Part shown: positions 61,682 to 64,000 of the stretch, one piece after another | Numbering within the stretch: the stretch's first letter is position 1 | How the letters are laid out: every line of letters starts with the position of its first letter | Origin: Desertimonas sp963786985 | GTDB taxonomy: Bacteria > Actinomycetota > Acidimicrobiia > Acidimicrobiales > Ilumatobacteraceae | Length of the DNA: 64,000 nucleotides | NCBI GenBank assembly: GCA_963786985.1 | Contig: CAWBBL010000018.1 | Coordinates: 1 to 64,000 of the forward strand | Reading direction: 5' to 3' | The notes under the pieces: generated by a model | Databases searched by the model: none | The model's input: only the letters and a program-made list of their open reading frames with translations | Told to the model about the DNA's origin: nothing | Program-made: the position numbers and the translations under genes

Positions 61682-62658
61682 ATGAACCGAACTATCACGT
61701 CATCTCTCAAGGCCCGCCGCCGCGCTGCGGCGGCCATTGCCGCGATCAGCGTGCTCGCCGTAGGAGCGGCGACCGCCGCCGCCGACTCGACCTACGGACC
61801 AGACCCGACGCCACCTGGCACCGACGCGGCGGCGACCGAAGGCACCGCCGCCGCCCCGACGGCACTGCAGCGGCGGCGATGGATCCCGACGCGCTCGTCC
61901 ACTTCGTGGAGACGTCGCTGGGCACGATCCTCGTCGACCAGGAAGGATTCACGCTGTACGCCTTCCTCAACGACACCGACGGCGAGAGCTCGTGCACCGG
62001 CGACTGCCTCGCCAACTGGCCGGCGGCAGTCGTCGAGGGCGGCGAGCTCAACGTCGGCGACCTCGATGCGTCAATGTTCAGCACCGTCGAGAACGCCGAG
62101 GCCGGAACGATGTTGAAGATGGGCGACTGGCCGCTGTACCGCTTCGCCGGTGACGCCGCTCCCGGCGACGTCAATGGTCAGGGGGTCGGTGAGGTGTGGT
62201 ACGTCGTCGGTCCGCTCGGCGCTCCGGCAACACTCGTCAACACACGCGAGACCTCGGCCGGACCGATCGTGGTCAACTCGGCGGGAATGACGCTGTATGC
62301 CTTCCTCAACGACACGGAGGGTGAGAGCTCGTGCACCGGCGAATGCCTCGCCAACTGGCCGGCAGCGGTCATCGGTGAGCACGACCCCGCCGTGCTCGAC
62401 CCGGCGCTGTGGAGCACGGTCGAGAATCCCGAGGCCGGAGCGATGCTGAAGGTCGGCGACTGGCCGCTGTACACGTTCGCCGGCGACGAGGCTCCTGGCG
62501 ACGTCAACGGCCAAGAAGTGGGCGAGGTGTGGTACGCCGTCGCCCCCGATGGCACGACCATCGAAGGCACCATCACGGTGGCCGAGTTCGTCGCCGCCCC
62601 GACCGCCACGACCCCGGCCGGCACCGAGCCGGCCGGCACCGCCCCGGCGACCACCTGA
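61682..62658 (+). CDS. secreted two-repeat protein (PF03640-type), one frameshift
   Basis: An ATG at 61682 starts a signal peptide (MNRTITSSLKARRRAAAAIA, ending AAADS) and an Ala/Thr-rich linker. Near 61870 the frame changes (GCACTGCAGCGGCGGCGATGG); the rest runs from MDPDALVHFVETSLG to a stop at 62658. Two homologous 120-residue blocks follow, each with FTLYAFLNDT/MTLYAFLNDT, SSCTGDCLANWPAAV/SSCTGECLANWPAAV, ENAEAGTMLKMGDWPLY-like and DVNGQ motifs. This matches the secreted repeat family of unknown function often seen with redox or stress genes. A T/P-rich tail ends the protein. A strong terminator follows at 62699. Confidence 0.78.
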
Positions 62659-62698
62659 ACAACTGAGCCGCCGGAGCAACGGCGCTCCGACACGACCG

Positions 62699-62738
62699 AA
62701 GGGTGCCAGCATGACGGAATCGTCCTGCTGGCACCCTT
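62699..62738 (+). terminator. strong rho-independent-like terminator
   Basis: AAGGGTGCCAGCA pairs perfectly with TGCTGGCACCCTT (13-bp arms, 14-base loop), followed by TCGTCGTCC. It lies 41 bases after the secreted-repeat gene. Confidence 0.8.
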
Positions 62739-62763
62739 TCGTCGTCCGCGGCATGATGGGCCG

Positions 62764-63702
62764 ATGGCCGATCTCGATGAACCGCGCCGCGGCGACGAGC
62801 GGACGGGATTCCAGTCGATCGTCGTCGCCCTCGACCTCGAGGAAGGCGGCGACCGCGCCCTCCCAGTCGCCCGTTCGCTGGCGACGCGCAGCGATGTGCG
62901 AGTCGAGCTGCTCACGGTGGCCTCGCCAAATGTGCCCGATGACGTCGATGCCTACGAGCTGCGCCGGCGAGCCGAGACCTACGGGTGGCCCGACGCCGTC
63001 TGCACCGTGGTCCACGACGATCGTCCAGCGCGCGGCATCGCCGAGCACGTCGCTGGGCGCCCCGGGGCCGTGCTCGTGATGGCGACGACGGCCAAGTCGT
63101 CGCTCCGCAAGCGACTCCTGGGGAGCGTCACGGAGGATGTCCTCCGTACGGTCGACCGCCCGGTGCTCCTCGTCGGCCCGGCAGTCACGCACGCCGAGGT
63201 CGCCGATGTCCGAGCCGGAGCACCGGTCACCGACGACGCCGACGCCAACGGCGAGACGCTCGAGCGCAATCCGGCGGCGGTCGAGGTCCTCGACGCGGAC
63301 GAGTGCTGGGCCCTGCTTCGCGCGATCCGCGTCGGGCGTCTCGCCATGTGCGCGGACGGACGACCACTGATCTTCCCCGTCAACTATGTCGTCGACGGGC
63401 GCTCGCTCGTCTTTCGGACCGCGCCCGGCACCAAGCTCGACGCCGCACGCGATCACGACGTCGCCTTCGAGATCGACGACTACGACGCTCGCACCCAGGA
63501 AGCGTCGAGCGTGATCGTCAGCGGCCGGGCGACCGAGATCACCGATCCCGACGAGGTTGCATCGTGGGAAGATTCGCTCGGACTGCCGTTGTTCCCGTGG
63601 GACGACGTGCCCAAGTCACACTTTCTACGGATCACCGCTGACGAGGCGTCCGGCCGCCGGTTCCACGCCGTCTTCGCCGGCCCGGGACGTCCTCCACCGT
63701 GA
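62764..63702 (+). CDS. fusion of universal stress protein domain with a PNPOx-like flavin-binding domain
   Basis: The protein has 312 residues from ATG 62764. Residues about 17-140 are a USP fold (SIVVALDLEEGGDRALPVAR, AVLVMATTAKSSLRKRLLGS, VTEDVLRTVDRPVLLVGPA). Residues about 175-305 are a pyridoxamine-5'-phosphate-oxidase-like barrel (ECWALLRAIRVGRLAMCADG, PLIFPVNYVVDGRSLVFRTA, SVIVSGRATEI). The first domain may bind ATP, the second a flavin or deazaflavin cofactor such as F420. Function is unknown; the pairing suggests a stress-linked redox or sensor role. Confidence 0.8.
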   Translation: MADLDEPRRGDERTGFQSIVVALDLEEGGDRALPVARSLATRSDVRVELLTVASPNVPDDVDAYELRRRAETYGWPDAVCTVVHDDRPARGIAEHVAGRPGAVLVMATTAKSSLRKRLLGSVTEDVLRTVDRPVLLVGPAVTHAEVADVRAGAPVTDDADANGETLERNPAAVEVLDADECWALLRAIRVGRLAMCADGRPLIFPVNYVVDGRSLVFRTAPGTKLDAARDHDVAFEIDDYDARTQEASSVIVSGRATEITDPDEVASWEDSLGLPLFPWDDVPKSHFLRITADEASGRRFHAVFAGPGRPPP

Positions 63703-63777
63703 CGTTCGTGGCCCGACCAGGTTGACTTTTCGTTCAGGGTCGTTGCCGCGCCGGTGTCCACCACCTAGCTTCGAGGG

Positions 63778-64000
63778 ATGGGAGCCACGGCTGCAAGCAA
63801 GCGCCGCATCGTGGTCCTGGCGTCCGGGTCGGGGAGCAACCTGCAGGCGATCATCGATGCCTGCGCCGCGGGCCAGATCAACGGTGCCGTAGCCCACGTC
63901 GTGTCCGACCGCCGTGACGCCGGCGCTCTGCGCCGGGCTGCCACTGCCGGCATCGCCAGCACCCATCTCGCCCGCCGCGAGGGCGAGACCCGGGCGGAAT
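63778..64000 (+). CDS. purN: phosphoribosylglycinamide formyltransferase PurN (partial, cut by the right edge)
   Basis: ATG 63778 begins MGATAASKRRIVVLASGSGS, with SGSGSNLQAIIDACAAGQIN, the N-terminal Rossmann-like motif of GAR transformylase, followed by HVVSDRRDAGALRRA. Seventy-four codons are visible and the frame is open to the window end. It catalyses formylation of GAR, the step between PurD and PurL, and lies about 11 kb from the main purine operon. Confidence 0.9.
   Translation, partial: MGATAASKRRIVVLASGSGSNLQAIIDACAAGQINGAVAHVVSDRRDAGALRRAATAGIASTHLARREGETRAE

Overview
The window is high-GC bacterial DNA that looks actinobacterial. It carries a CtpE-type calcium P-type ATPase, a WS/DGAT wax-ester synthase, a SURF1 protein, a SARP/LuxR-type regulator and many GTG starts. 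An Acidimicrobiia (Ilumatobacter-like) host would fit, but that is inference. An unusual number of genes in the first 38 kb, plus one near 61.9 kb, carry single-base frameshifts. The purine, kynurenine and polyol/sugar operons are clean. The frameshifts are therefore either real gene decay or base-level assembly errors.

Region by region. 1-7.1 kb: a partial tyrosine phosphatase running off the left edge, two membrane proteins (one apparently a fusion with a nucleotidyltransferase-like N-terminus), and a wrecked SARP-NB-ARC-LuxR regulator. 7.3-11.1 kb: a copper/heavy-metal type cluster on the minus strand, with DUF3703, a small membrane protein, a multicopper oxidase containing four tandem heavy-metal-binding repeats, and a membrane-anchored hydrolase. 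11.6-14.4 kb: a TrmO-like methyltransferase, an aminoglycoside-phosphotransferase-like kinase, a truncated LivM-LivG transporter remnant and an integrase remnant.

14.4-31.35 kb is a genomic island of about 17 kb. It is bounded by 45-bp direct repeats that duplicate the 3' part of tRNA-Gly(GCC), and it has a frameshifted tyrosine recombinase next to the intact tRNA. Its main cargo is a nine-gene operon on the minus strand: sugar ABC transporter, SorC-family regulator, aldo/keto reductase, GlpD-like dehydrogenase, LsrF-like aldolase, FGGY kinase and GMC dehydrogenase. A palindromic operator candidate lies in front of it. The set resembles rhizobial erythritol loci but has extra enzymes, so it probably encodes a polyol or sugar pathway of unknown substrate acquired from a proteobacterium.

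31.4-44.4 kb: secreted and membrane proteins, MetX with a SAM-riboswitch-like leader, a saccharopine-dehydrogenase-like gene, SURF1, WS/DGAT, an AbiEi/DUF559-like gene flanked by 50-bp palindrome-bearing direct repeats, a short GMC oxidoreductase and a histidine phosphatase. 44.5-52.7 kb: a purine operon, purSL(fused)-purQ-purC-purF-purD/M(fused), followed by the CtpE-like ATPase. 55.1-61.6 kb: a tightly overlapping tryptophan/kynurenine degradation operon (TDO, kynureninase, KMO, RidA, 3-HAA dioxygenase, ACMSD) next to an AlaX-type editing protein. 61.7-64 kb: a secreted two-repeat protein, a USP-PNPOx fusion protein, and the start of purN, which is cut by the window end.
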